Positions 36,946 through 47,614 of a DNA stretch of 64,000 nt are shown in pieces. Numbering within the stretch: position 1 is the stretch's first letter; every line of letters starts with the position of its first letter. The stretch comes from Desarmillaria ectypa (lineage: Eukaryota; Basidiomycota; Agaricomycetes; Agaricales; Physalacriaceae). Made by a program: the position numbers and the translations under genes. The notes under the pieces are model-generated. The model did no database searches, was not told the DNA's origin, and saw only the letters and a list, made by a program, of their open reading frames with translations. The stretch is taken from positions 1,850,501 to 1,914,500 of the forward strand of contig JAUDYN010000011.1 in NCBI GenBank assembly GCA_030407005.1. Direction: 5' to 3'.

Positions 36946-37530
36946 ATGCCCCGCTGCACACGCGTTACTTTGTTCCTTGCTCCGCAATTAAACCGGCAAC
37001 TTGAAGCGCTCGAGCCTCTGAACGAGCCTGAGCTCGTCAATCTTGATGGCCCACAAGGATTGAGCCCTATCTGGTATACTCCACCAGGTCCACCATGCCT
37101 GCACGGTCTGTTTGTTCGTTGAATTTACGTACGCTGGTTCCTGACCGCTGTTATTGCAGATACCGATATAATTCCGCCCCAGTTGACACAGACGGAAATC
37201 AGACGGATACGATATAGAGTGAAAGGTAAACCGAGGGAAGAGTACGAGATGTCAGAGGAGGGACTCTCAGATATGCTCGCTTGTGCTAATATCAACACTG
37301 ATTCGGGGTGTGAGCTAAGAAGTCCGTCATCGGACGATCCCTCGACAAGTACTCCTGGACTTGAATACCGTGAGTCTCCATCAGCGCTTGATGCTGCCCT
37401 TATGGATTCATCGCTGATTCTTCTCACAGCACTATGGAACCTATTGAACAAAACTATTGTACCAGTTCAGCCGTCTCGAGAGAATTCTGCTCGGAAGTTG
37501 AGCAAGAGCAACAGCAGGAGAGGTGATTAA
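36946..37530 (+). CDS. hypothetical protein, 156 residues
   Basis: Exons 36946-37105, 37160-37369 and 37430-37530 join in phase (donors gtctgt and gtgagt; acceptors tgcag and cacag). The protein starts MPRCTRVTLFLAPQLNRQL, has a Pro-rich patch (SPIWYTPPGPPCLH), a charged segment (RRIRYRVKGKPREEYEMSEE) and a Ser-rich acidic part, and ends in a basic tail. No signal peptide, membrane helix or domain is evident. The consistent phases and protein-like composition support a real gene. An alternative frame in exon 3 would give a Glu/Gln-rich end but does not match the exon 2 phase. Confidence 0.5.
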
Positions 37531-38630
37531 CTTCGGACTCCTGTATCGCTCTCGTTCTGAATCCATTATAGCTCGAAGAAGCAGACGTTATAGTCCCTAT
37601 TATTACCATCCTTCCTAGCATCAGTCATACCGAGGTCGGTGGTCAAGGTTTCAACGATCGCTCCCGTGTTCTACAGGACCGGCTCTATACCCTCCTATAT
37701 ACCCGATGTGTCTTCTTTGTAAATTAATTCTGATCGAATTCTCAGGTTTTCACGGCCATGAGATGATTATGATTAACGAGGAACGTCGGAGATACAAAAA
37801 ATGAGAGGGAGGAGCAAAATGTCATGATCCTGACCGCGAGGATCGCCTGATCCTCGAGGATTTAAATGAGAAATTTTCGATGGAGCCGTCATCTGAACCT
37901 TCCCCTCCGGTTTATCGATATATACTTGTGTACCATACGGACTGCGAGCGGAGTGCCACCAGCAACATTATGGTCAGCGTACTCTGTTCTGGCAGACTTT
38001 CTTCTCACTGCGTCAGAACTTCTCATTGCAGACCATACTGGCGGATCGAAATCATATCTCATTACGCGGCATGGTATCTTTAAGCATGCCGGGATCTCGA
38101 CGCGAAAGGACCTACACAGCACACAAAGCTACGCTTTGGATCCTGAGACTCTGACGTTCATCTAGATTGACTAGCTCAGGTTGAGGTAGTCAATCTAGAT
38201 GTTCTCTGGAGGCTCAATCGAGCTTGCAAAAGGGAACTTTAAACATGGTAGTGTCGCCTTCGCGGTATCAGAAATTTTTGGTCTAAACAGTTTTCAGAAG
38301 GAAAGGATCAGCCTAAGTTTTGGTCTCTTCGCCTCTGTCATTTACTCTTGTAAACTCGGTTTTTCTAGACGATGAAGGTTTCCGGAGACTGGCCAGAACA
38401 TTACGCGCCTCTCCACAGCGGAAAGAAACCCGGCATAGATCTTTCCTGGATTTAATACGACTTCGAGATGGAGAGGACGAAAGCAGGTCTAATGGACGCG
38501 TCATGTAGTTCTCCTTTTGCGATCTGTCCCTAGTATCAGCCGGGATCAAACGTCGTAATATATATATATATATTCCTACCTACTCCTATTTATGAATCAT
38601 AGATAGTTAGTCCAATTGCACGTCCTTTTG
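37531..38630. other. intergenic region with a short open frame and hairpin
   Basis: A plus-strand frame ends at 38165 with the segment ELLIADHTGGSKSYLITRHG, and an ATG frame from 37880 (MEPSSEPSPPVYRYILVYH) could be spliced to it, but the phases do not clearly agree. Its stop codon lies in the 15-bp inverted repeat at 38159-38201. An (AT)n tract sits at about 38558. Confidence 0.3.
38159..38201. repeat. perfect 15-bp inverted repeat
   Basis: CATCTAGATTGACTA (38159-38173) and its exact reverse complement (38187-38201) flank a 13-nt spacer. The stem could form a strong hairpin in DNA or RNA. It may be a tiny mobile-element remnant or a 3'-end structure. Confidence 0.6.
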
Positions 38631-40919
38631 TTACAACTTCCTGAACCACACTTCAGCTCTCTCCCGCACTGTATCACCGTTCGGAGGATCGACCCCGGGA
38701 CCAGCACCCCAAATACCGCCCGTCAAGCCAAACCCGACCCCATCTTCCGCAACCACAAACTCGGCCGTAATAAGTTTGTCTCTCGTCACCCGATTCACCC
38801 AGAAACCGTCATCCGTAACCTGACAGGAATGTCGGAAGTCCAGCGAAAGCACTGAAAAGAGTGAACACTACTCACAATACTGTTAAGAGCACTCGCATTA
38901 AATAAATCACCATCTAAATGCTCCAACAAGATATGCGAGGCCCAGATTTTGTTCCACTTCGCTACCAAGGCTGGGATAGAAAGATTTATCACACCCGGAA
39001 GGGTCGTGTAAACTTCGTCGCTGAGCTGAAGGCACTCCGGAAGGGTCGACAACTCCAGACCGACAAGGCAGAGCAAGATTTCGTCATATGCGTCATTCTT
39101 GTACCATCCTTCCCAACGCGCTGCAGGAGGCCTTGGATTGTCCGGACGGGGGATAATTCGAGAAAAGACCTTCTCATAGCTCGCTACTGCAGCTGCCTTC
39201 ATTCTAGAGAGCAATCAGGAATGAGAAAAGGAAGACCGCTGGGAGGCCAGTACTGACAAACTATTCCAGTCAATCCTCTCGAGACCGAGAACCTTGTCTA
39301 TGATGCCGAACTTGACGATGTCCATGATCTCGTTGCCATATATGTCGTCGTTTGAGAATACCGCAACACCAAGATTTTCGAAGGGTAGTCTGGTTATCTG
39401 GGTGCGGAAACCTGTAGCAGATGGTTGCAAAGAGCGTATAAAGGAAGAAAGGAGAGACTCAATGTACCTGGTGTAGAGTCTCCATGCTAGCCAAGACTAC
39501 TACTACAGTCAAGTCTCATGCATAAAGGATGCAACAACCTACTTCAATTAAATCTAGGAGTTCCCGTCAGTGTGACGCTCGATGGAAGCAGATATTGCGT
39601 ACTACGCCCTTGATATATCATAATAACTTGCCCTCCTCCGTAAACAACAGGAGATAGGGCTGGATGACTCCTGAGAGCCATCAATAGGGCAAATAGGATA
39701 AACCGAGGTGACCTACGCTTGCCCATCGATCACAGTGACCCCAGTAGCTGCCTTCTTGATGATCTCAGGCGGTATGATAGACTCGTTAGTAAAAGGACTT
39801 CTGCCATTCAGTAAGAGGGTCTGTAGCCATGTCGCCTAACGAGTAGACCATGAAGCTGTGGCAGATACGATGGGTACTCGACGCACAGCATCTCTAACAT
39901 TCATAATCACGCCGCCCGCACCAGATAGCACTGGAATCGAAAACTTTGGCTGACGTCGTAAGAGGAGTATTCATGCACTCACGCGATCTGTCGTTTCCAT
40001 CAACCGGAATCCAATAAGGCATCGAGCGCAATGTGCCTTGCCCAAATAAATCCTCCGCTCTATTGACCTGGTCGTGGGTTATGCCTTCTGCCAAGTTCCC
40101 GCTCCAGTGCGATGTTGCCGAAAAAAGTAGTCGAACTGAGACCCAAAGGATCAAAGATATGTTCCTTGACATATTGCGTGTACGGGGTCCTTGACGGTAG
40201 CAGCACCGTCGGCAGGTATGACAGCAATCGTACATATTGTTGTTGTACTGCCATTTATCGCGAAACTCCGTCGATGGCTGGAGGAACTTGAATCTAGCGA
40301 GCTACAGACCCGTTAGTGAAAAAGACGCGGACAAGCAAGAGGGAGTACCAAAGAATGTATGTCATCCGCCCAAGCATACATTAAATCATCCCGAGGAAGA
40401 CCCGTGCGGTGGCTCATCAAATCGACAATCGTACTCCTTGCAGATGCGACAGGATCCCTCAACTCCCACTCAGGAACGATATCCACCATTTTGCTGTCCC
40501 AAGAAACCCTTGAAGCGAGGCTGTTATTGGAAATAAGAAGGCCAGTGGCAAGGACGTTGAATAACTGCTCAATACTAGAATTCATTTCACTCTGAATCTC
40601 AAGCTGTTGACTAATTCACCTTGGAATTAGAACCAATGCAGAAGAGTGTGTCCTCTGACACCTTGCTCCCACTCAGCGTCGCATATCCGTATCCTTTCGT
40701 TTCAACCCGCCACTCGCCATCATCGCCCCCCTTTACAACGGTTACACCTAATCCCCCGGGTGACTTCCAATCCGCCAAAATGGCTTCAATAACATCGTCG
40801 ATATCCGGGTTAAGCAACCTATTCTTCGGTTGCACCTGAAAGGGGGCCTGTTTCGAAGTTCCAGGTAGACCACAGATCACAGGAGTTAATGCTAGGAAGA
40901 ATAGAACCAATGAGCGCAT
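38631..40919 (-). CDS. secreted beta-lactamase/transpeptidase-like serine hydrolase with an internal frame-displaced segment
   Basis: Eleven exons join to 587 residues: 40919-40620, 40564-40349, 40301-39983, 39930-39887, 39835-39717, 39670-39606, 39553-39543, 39486-39468, 39411-39258, 39203-38876 and 38819-38631. A signal peptide leads in. The class C/DD-peptidase motifs are SNSK with Ser97 and Lys100, Tyr191-x-Asn193 in WQYNNN, and a late HGD where relatives have HGG. In fungi such proteins are secreted esterases or lactonases of unknown substrate, not antibiotic resistance factors. After Tyr196 the family sequence (LLSYLPTVLLPSRTP) continues in another frame from about 40229 to 40103, then returns (LAEGITHDQVNRAEDLFGQG). 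The translated frame has no stop there, so about 42 residues are replaced. Exons 7 (11 nt) and 8 (19 nt) are micro-exons. Confidence 0.8.
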
Positions 40920-41830
40920 TTCGTGTTGGACAGAGAGGCAATTCTGAAATGAGGTTGTTTCTGTTATGGTGAGGCCTGTAACGCTAAGGACAACACTGTG
41001 GTCCGGGGGTCAACCACGCCGGGTGACGCTATAATAAGGGTCGCAGTCCTAGGCGTTAATTGGACGAGATTGGATCTAAGAATAGTTGAACGTAGGGGGA
41101 TGTAAAGTAGGTGCATGAATATGCTGTGGATATGGAGGAACATAGTGGCAGCGGAACAAGAGACGGCGGCGGTAAATAGCGAAACAATTTATGGCACAAA
41201 AAAGAAACCTAAGTATATGTAACAACTTGTCATTATCTATCAACTGAATTTCAATTTGCGTAGATCCATGCACGTGCGCTCTAAGGGATATCCAGCTCCA
41301 ACATTTATCCTATAGTAGTTGAACAGACTGAACTGTCAGTAACATTTCCGACATAACTGCTACATTGATAAAGAGCTGTAGGGGATTATGAACTCGCGTA
41401 GAGTATAATGGAGATTGAATCAGAAGGGACGATATAATAGGAAGACCGTTGAACCTAATTCCAGATATGCCCCGACTCACGAACCAAATGAATATCATCA
41501 TGTTCAACGGTAGGTTTCATCGGGGCGATCACCATACTACTTGGTCGAGCTCATCAGAATGCGAGAAGCTACTGCTGGCAGCTATAGGTTAAAACAATGA
41601 TAAGAAATGTGGTTTATAAACAGATTTATTTTTAGTTGGTAACGAGAAAGTCCAAGGGTATGTCAGTCCAAGTAAGTGAAAATTTTTATTTAACAAATAA
41701 ATCTTGCTGTCCTTGCATTGTCACTTTCATGCCAAACGGTCAGATGGACGACTGCTTTAAGAATGCTGGACCCTAAAGTGGAATTTGTACTCTGTTAAAG
41801 AAGACACCTACTATGAGAGCCACGGAAAAC
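40920..41830. other. intergenic, 0.9 kb
   Basis: It lies between the beta-lactamase start and the end of the cysteine-rich secreted protein gene, both on the minus strand. It should contain the beta-lactamase promoter. No gene seen. Confidence 0.4.
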
Positions 41831-42642
41831 TCACTGAATGAACCACCTTTGGTCGCTAGCAACGCAGTCTCCACCATGTGCATTCTGGGTAGACTGGCAG
41901 TTCGGAGCCACCCAGTCAATGACAGATGCCTATAGAGGAGAAAGAAAGCACTGAGCTAATTAATCATAGCAAACAAAGACTAGTCCTCATACCCAGTCAG
42001 TACGACAGTACTGCAGAGTCCCATTAATTTGATTGACAAAAAAGGACTCGCAGCTGTTATAGGTCATGACCACAATGTTTCCAGTCTGGAAATATGTTAG
42101 GGATCTATACGGCAATGATCTAGAATTGAATGCGAGCGTACGCCGTTAGCAATATTGAAAGTGCTCCCTATTCGATTGTGAACTCGGAGAAATTCCTAAA
42201 ATCAAATAGATACGCACCACTGTTTTGACCATCGTAGCGAAGTGCATCAGCAATTACATGGCACTCATTGGGATCTGGGCCACCCCCACTGGGAGTGAAG
42301 CAGAACGTGTTGCCTGGTCGCTTACATCAATCAAAACTACCACACAGAAAATATACAACGACACTTACACTGTGCTCCACAGACATTCGTTACATTCGAA
42401 GTTTGGCGGGAAAACAGGTCGCCACGCCTAGCGAGAGCCGTCTCGGGGCATGACACAGTCTCGATCTTGACGTTCTTGTCCACACCAATATATGACTCGC
42501 TGAGCGTGACCTGCCCTTCGCAGACCTCTATGGGAGGTGTCAGTCAACCACACAATGGTCATGTCTATGAAGAACGCATACCTGACAATACAGGGCTGAT
42601 GAGCGCGAAGACAGAAAGGAGAAAAGCGAGACAGAAGTACAT
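41831..42642 (-). CDS. cysteine-rich secreted protein of unknown function
   Basis: Six exons join to 177 residues: 42642-42582, 42527-42369, 42313-42218, 42167-42142, 42085-41993 and 41929-41831. A signal peptide covers about 1-20 (MYFCLAFLLSVFALISPVLS). The mature part carries about ten cysteines in motifs such as EVCEGQVTLSESYIG, VCGAQCNTFCFTPSGGG, YNSCESFF, QYCRTDW and APNCQSTQNAHGGDCVASDQ. This looks like a conserved family of small secreted basidiomycete proteins; I know of no assigned function. Disulfide-rich extracellular roles (wall-associated, effector-like or glycan-binding) are possible but unproven. A TATA box lies about 70 bp upstream of the ATG. Exon 4 is only 26 nt. Confidence 0.82.
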
Positions 42643-43252
42643 GGCGTTGGATCTATCGAAAGAGAGGGCGAGTTCGTTCGGTGGGAAAACTTCAATCAAT
42701 CTACTGTGGCATATATAGTCGTATACAGCGTTCCAGGCGCCCCCAATTCACGAGATAGTTCCTACTACGGAAGGACGAGGCCGACATGGTTGAGAATATT
42801 GATATTAACTCTGTGCCACCTCACCTATGCCAAACAAGCACATGCGTGATGAGATCCTCGAGCAGCCCTACTCGTGACTTGAATTAAGAAGCGAACGCAT
42901 GGTGGGGTTGCTTGGAAAATAGTATATCCCAAACACCTGATAGATTCATCGTGTTTGAGGGTCATGCGAGCCCGACAGTTCCAAGGGACATCCAGGACGC
43001 AATTTCATTGTACAGCCTGCCTCTGGTGTAACCATTACTACTTGTACGTTAATTTTCCTTTCTTAACGTTAGCGTTTCAACCTCGTCGGAACAAGAGTGT
43101 TCACATATCAGTGGTTACTAATTTTGGTACAATACTATGTAAGTCCGTAGAGTAGTATCAGCTCGAAAAGACGTCGATGAGAGCAAGCCGTCTTCTGTTA
43201 GTGCGAAGCAAACAGCTGTCCAAGGGAATATAAGTGTAGAGCATCGAGACAC
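42643..43252. other. intergenic, 0.6 kb
   Basis: It holds the promoter of the secreted-protein gene, including its TATA box, and the 3' UTR of the GMC gene. No gene seen. Confidence 0.4.
42711..42717 (-). promoter_or_regulatory. TATA box of the cysteine-rich secreted protein gene
   Basis: TATATAT on the minus strand, about 70 bp upstream of the start codon at 42642. Confidence 0.5.
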
Positions 43253-45650
43253 TCAATACGAGGCCTTAATTAGATCAGCTGCCTTTTCGGCAACACCATA
43301 CAACCCTGCCGCAAGATGAGCACTAATTTGCAAAGGCACAACTGAAGCGTCGACAACGCGAACGTTAGAAGTATCATAAACTCTGAGCTGAGAGTCGACG
43401 ACACCTGCACGACGATTAAATAATGTAAGTCAAAAAGAAAATATCAACCCACCGCCAAGACTACGTTTCATCATAGCCAGTGTCCCAATCGGGTGCGACA
43501 CCGCCACAAAGCCATTGGTAATCCACGATCTCCAATCCTCCTCACTGCCGCGCTCGCCATTGTCGGGAACTGAGTTCCCCGGGATAGACTCGCCGGTCGA
43601 GAGGTCGCTATATAATTCGTCATAAGCATCCAAGTCAATTCCGGCCTCAAAACACCGCTCACCTGAGTGGAGGACTGGTAAGAATAGTGCGAGACAGTCG
43701 GGAGCCAGCGATCTGGACGTCAAGGTCCCAGTCAACGGAGAAATAATTCACTTTAATGGTCGGCTGAGTGAATGGATCCGTTGACTATGAAACAGATGAG
43801 TAAAAGGACCCGGGTACAGCTGGTCCATTTTGCGTACTGAGATTTGGACGGTTCCTCTGCTGAATGGGAGTAACTGCCACTGATCAATACCAAGAGCACT
43901 TTGGAAGAACGTTAGGACTAACAGCGTGAAGTAAAATAACCAAGCTCACGCTGGGAAACCACTATCAAAGAACAGCTCAACAATGGGTGCTGACGTGCAA
44001 TGTTAATTAACATATGGATCTCGTATCAAAGTCTAACTCACCGTTCTGGTTGATGATCAAATCAGCTTGGATGCGGTATATCTGCTCTAAAGCATCTGCA
44101 CTCAACGCTGAACTTGCTTGGCTGCTGGCCCAGGATGACAGACTAGACTGGATCTTGCTAACAGATGCTGCCGCTTCGTTGCCAAATACTTGGTAGATGT
44201 TGGGGTAGGCAATGGCATCCGAAGGTCCACGGCCTCCGTTATCAAATTTACCGTCAGCGCCAAGGGAGTTCATGGTCTTGGAAACACAATGAGTCTTGCC
44301 CTAGGTAATATGAGCACGATGATGGTAAGTACCTGCTCCTGGAGATTTTTGCCGACAGTCTTGAGATCAATGTGTGTATCGATTCCAAGAGGTCCCAGGA
44401 CATCAGAGTCACCGACTCCGGAAAGTTGAAGTAGCGCAGGAGACTGAAATGGAAAGTCAATACGGCAGATATTGTTGAATAACCAAGAGGAGAGCAAACC
44501 TGGATGGAACCGCATGCAACAATGACCTCTCTGTTCGCAGTGGCAGTATATCTCGTGGACCCTCCACGTGCGGGAGCAAATTCGACGCCAGATGCAGTCA
44601 GGGGAATGCTACCAGTGTTGGCCCAATTGATCTTAGTAACCTATCATGGCGATTACAGGCCGATATATCCCATGTGCATTGTCAAACATACCTGATGCTC
44701 AGTAAGGGTGAGCCAATTAGATCGTACAGTTTCGACAGGGCTAAGGTACGCCTGAACAGATGAAGAACGGTGGTCACCGTCGTGCCAATTGATGGTCTAC
44801 GTATATTCTTTAGTAGCAATGACGGGACGGGGTCAAAATTGGTTACTCACGAAAGGTGTGATCGAGACTGCGTTGGCGCCGCCGCCATTGAGATCGGGGG
44901 AATGGTAGATACCTGTGACATTGACGATTGTGTTGACAAATTTACCCTGCTGAGGTCCACCGTACATCTCATCGGGGTATGTCACTTGAACAGGTCCGCC
45001 GTATCCGTGATAATCACCATTGAATTGCGCGCCCTTGGCAGATTGTTGGCCATTAGGCGCGGAGAAAGCTTCCGACTAGGCAGGCAGATTTGTTAAACAA
45101 GGGCAAGCAGAACGATCCAGAGTACATACCTTTTTCATGTAACCGAGCACACCTTCCCAGTTCCAGCCCACATCTGACTCGTAGTCTTCCAAGAGTGAAG
45201 ACCATGCGTCAAATTGCGCGCCCAAACCGCGGGTGTAGTGCCCGCCGTTGATTGAGGAACTTCCACCCAAGGTTTTCCCCCTAGTCGAGGGTGAATAAAT
45301 TTGACAGCCTGAATGGAAAAGACTTACCCATGGATAGTCTTGCCCTCGTCTGTCGACCAACTCCAATCTAGTTCGGTGCCGAAGGCTTGAGAATAAGCAT
45401 AGATATCGTAGACACGAGAATCGTCCCGATTGTCTGCTCCGGCCTCGATAAGAAGAACTGTTACACCAGAGTCTTCTGCCAGCCGTGCGGCCACTGTTGT
45501 TCCAGTAAGACCGGCGCCAACAACAATATAGTCGAAGGAGTGAGCATTAGCTTGAGAGGCATCAGTAGTGACTCCAGAGGTGCGTTTGGTTAGAGGAGAA
45601 GCGAGAGTATAAGATATTAAGCTAAATAGTGTTAGTGAAACGGAACGCAT
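43253..45650 (-). CDS. GMC-family FAD oxidoreductase, secreted (AA3-like)
   Basis: Twelve exons join to 606 residues: 45650-45328, 45280-45130, 45075-44851, 44796-44692, 44640-44500, 44443-44333, 44276-44042, 43989-43950, 43898-43838, 43784-43663, 43607-43453 and 43404-43253. A signal peptide (~1-18) precedes the FAD-binding VVGAGLTG (43-50). GMC signature [13 protein letters not shown] follows, then the second signature region [24 protein letters not shown]. The catalytic pair is His543 (VSHPIGT) and His586 (SAHLAAG). Family members oxidise alcohols or sugars and pass electrons to O2, quinones or LPMOs; the substrate cannot be read from sequence. An upstream in-frame ATG (45692) touches a TATATAA box at 45695-45701, so transcription should start after it and 45650 is the better start. 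Confidence 0.92.
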
Positions 45651-47614
45651 AGCGGAAGGAAGCCAGACGCGACGAAGGCCTGCAAACGCCATGGTTATAT
45701 AGTGTCAGGCAATACTTACAAGTAAATTACTATGACATTTCATTGGTCAAACAAAACTGTTGTATCAAGGGTAAAGCGGCGACGTTTCAGCACCGAATCA
45801 AGTCTCCACCACGGTATAAAGATGCCGCCTTTATCGAACAAAGCCGTTTTACACGTCAAAGGAGCACAGAATACTAGACGGTGCGGGTATGACATGGAAA
45901 TTTTGTCATATGAGCAAGCTCGAGAGGAATAACGTAATACGGGGCCGAAGGAAAAGCATGAACTAAGCTGACCGTGTATTTAAGCGGAGCTAACCAACCG
46001 CTCTGGGAATTTAGCACTAGCGTCTGCAGACCTGCCGACTTACCGACTAGACATTTGTTGTACCTACCCCGCTATGCACGGCTGGGATTTATCATCATGT
46101 CGGAGAAACTAAGAAGAAAAGATTGTGTAGAATTGCATAGACGAAGTCACGAAGGACGAGAACCCGTACTACTTGGTCCACGGTAAGCACGGGGGCCGGC
46201 GTTGTTAACATCATAACCCCGAAATTCATCCCATCGCAAAGCCAAGCAGCCCAAGGAGAACACAGAAGTACCCCAGGCTAAGCTTGGAGTCCTGATACTT
46301 ATTTATTATTTTATTTCGCGATCGCGCCCCTAACCAAGACTTTTCTCTCCGGAAATTACCATCATAGAGTATGGTAGCATTTCACATTTCTTGCTGTTCC
46401 GGTTCAGGACATGGATACACAATTGCCCACGGGCTGGCAGCAATTTGATAGTCCAATTTTCCCAAGTTTTCATTCCTGGCGCATGGATCTAGCCAGACTG
46501 TCGGGAATCTAGGGGAACTTCGAGACCATTGACTTGAGCCAGGCGTCGGCGCCGATCTCGACGACGGCCGTTCTGTTCCGCGACCCCCAAAATGCAGGTC
46601 CAGGCTGCCTATTCTCAGAGCTTCGCTGCTATCGACCGCCATGGACGATCAGGAAGGATCAGTCGTCTACCCTTCACCCCCACCCCTAGGTCTGAAGAGA
46701 AAAATATATATTTGGACAACGTGCCTGACTTTTCTTCAGAATTCTAAAAATTGGTATCGACCAATCAGCCGCCGGGCGGGCGTCCGACGCTGCTTTACAG
46801 CACCATCCGAATCCCCCCGACCTTCACTCTCGGTCCCGACAGATATAAATACGAAGAGGGGACACCCCGAATGATCCTCACGAATCACGGTTGTAAACGT
46901 GGCGTTGTCAGGTTGCAGCACCTCTCCCTCTTGGAAATCCCGAAAAGCACGCTGATCGACAACGAATTGTACCCAGAAAAATCATTTGGGTTTGGCGTAT
47001 GTCTTTTTTAGGGTCTGGACGACATGTGCTAATGATCGGGAAGAGAAAATGGATGGAAGAGATTTGAAAATAGCGGAGTAGAAAATGCAGCTGATTGAGG
47101 ATCGTTATTTGCAAACGAGCCGCTTCAACGTATCTCATAGCCAGGAGACTCTTCGAAACCAAGGCAATAATATTTACTCGTAGGCATCCAGAGTACGTCG
47201 TAACAAGCGTTGCGCCAGGTTTATTTCCTGATTTGTCAATCGATCAGAGAAATCGCTCAGCTCAAATTTGGTTAAGCACGAAGAGGAGGGGGGGGGGTGA
47301 TTTTCTTGGCAGAAGAAAAGGCAATTTGAAAGGACTACATTGCCATTGAACCTACGTCAGCAGAAATTGGGTTAATTGACGCACACGGTCCTAGTCTACT
47401 TGGTACTCGGGTAGGACGCTCTAATAGCGTAGTATTCCTATAAAAAATAAGGTACACAAACAAGAAGCTACTAGTGTCGTCAAAGGAGCGGAACGCGTTT
47501 GCGCGCAGTATGCAGAAAAACGAAGGATTAGTAGAACGTGAAGATACGTGTCTTATTATACGTGAGTAGCTCAAGAAGATGAGTAAGTAAATTAAGTCCA
47601 ATCCCAATACTAGA
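45651..47614. other. 2-kb intergenic region
   Basis: It lies between the GMC promoter and the end of the Zn2Cys6 gene. An 86-codon ATG frame on the minus strand (46642-46382, MAVDSSEALRIGSLDLHFGG) has an AT-rich TATA-like stretch about 65 bp upstream and could be a small gene, but nothing else supports it. Confidence 0.3.
45695..45701 (-). promoter_or_regulatory. TATA box of the GMC gene
   Basis: TATATAA on the minus strand, 51 bp upstream of the ATG at 45650 and directly next to the unlikely ATG at 45692. Its position helps choose the start codon. Confidence 0.6.

Noticed and set aside
38631..40919. Antibiotic-resistance beta-lactamase acquired from bacteria
   Set aside because: The gene has eleven exons with short fungal introns and belongs to a large fungal family of secreted serine hydrolases.
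45690..45692. Upstream ATG as the GMC start
   Set aside because: It directly abuts the TATA box, so it should lie before the transcription start; the ATG at 45650 gives a normal signal peptide.
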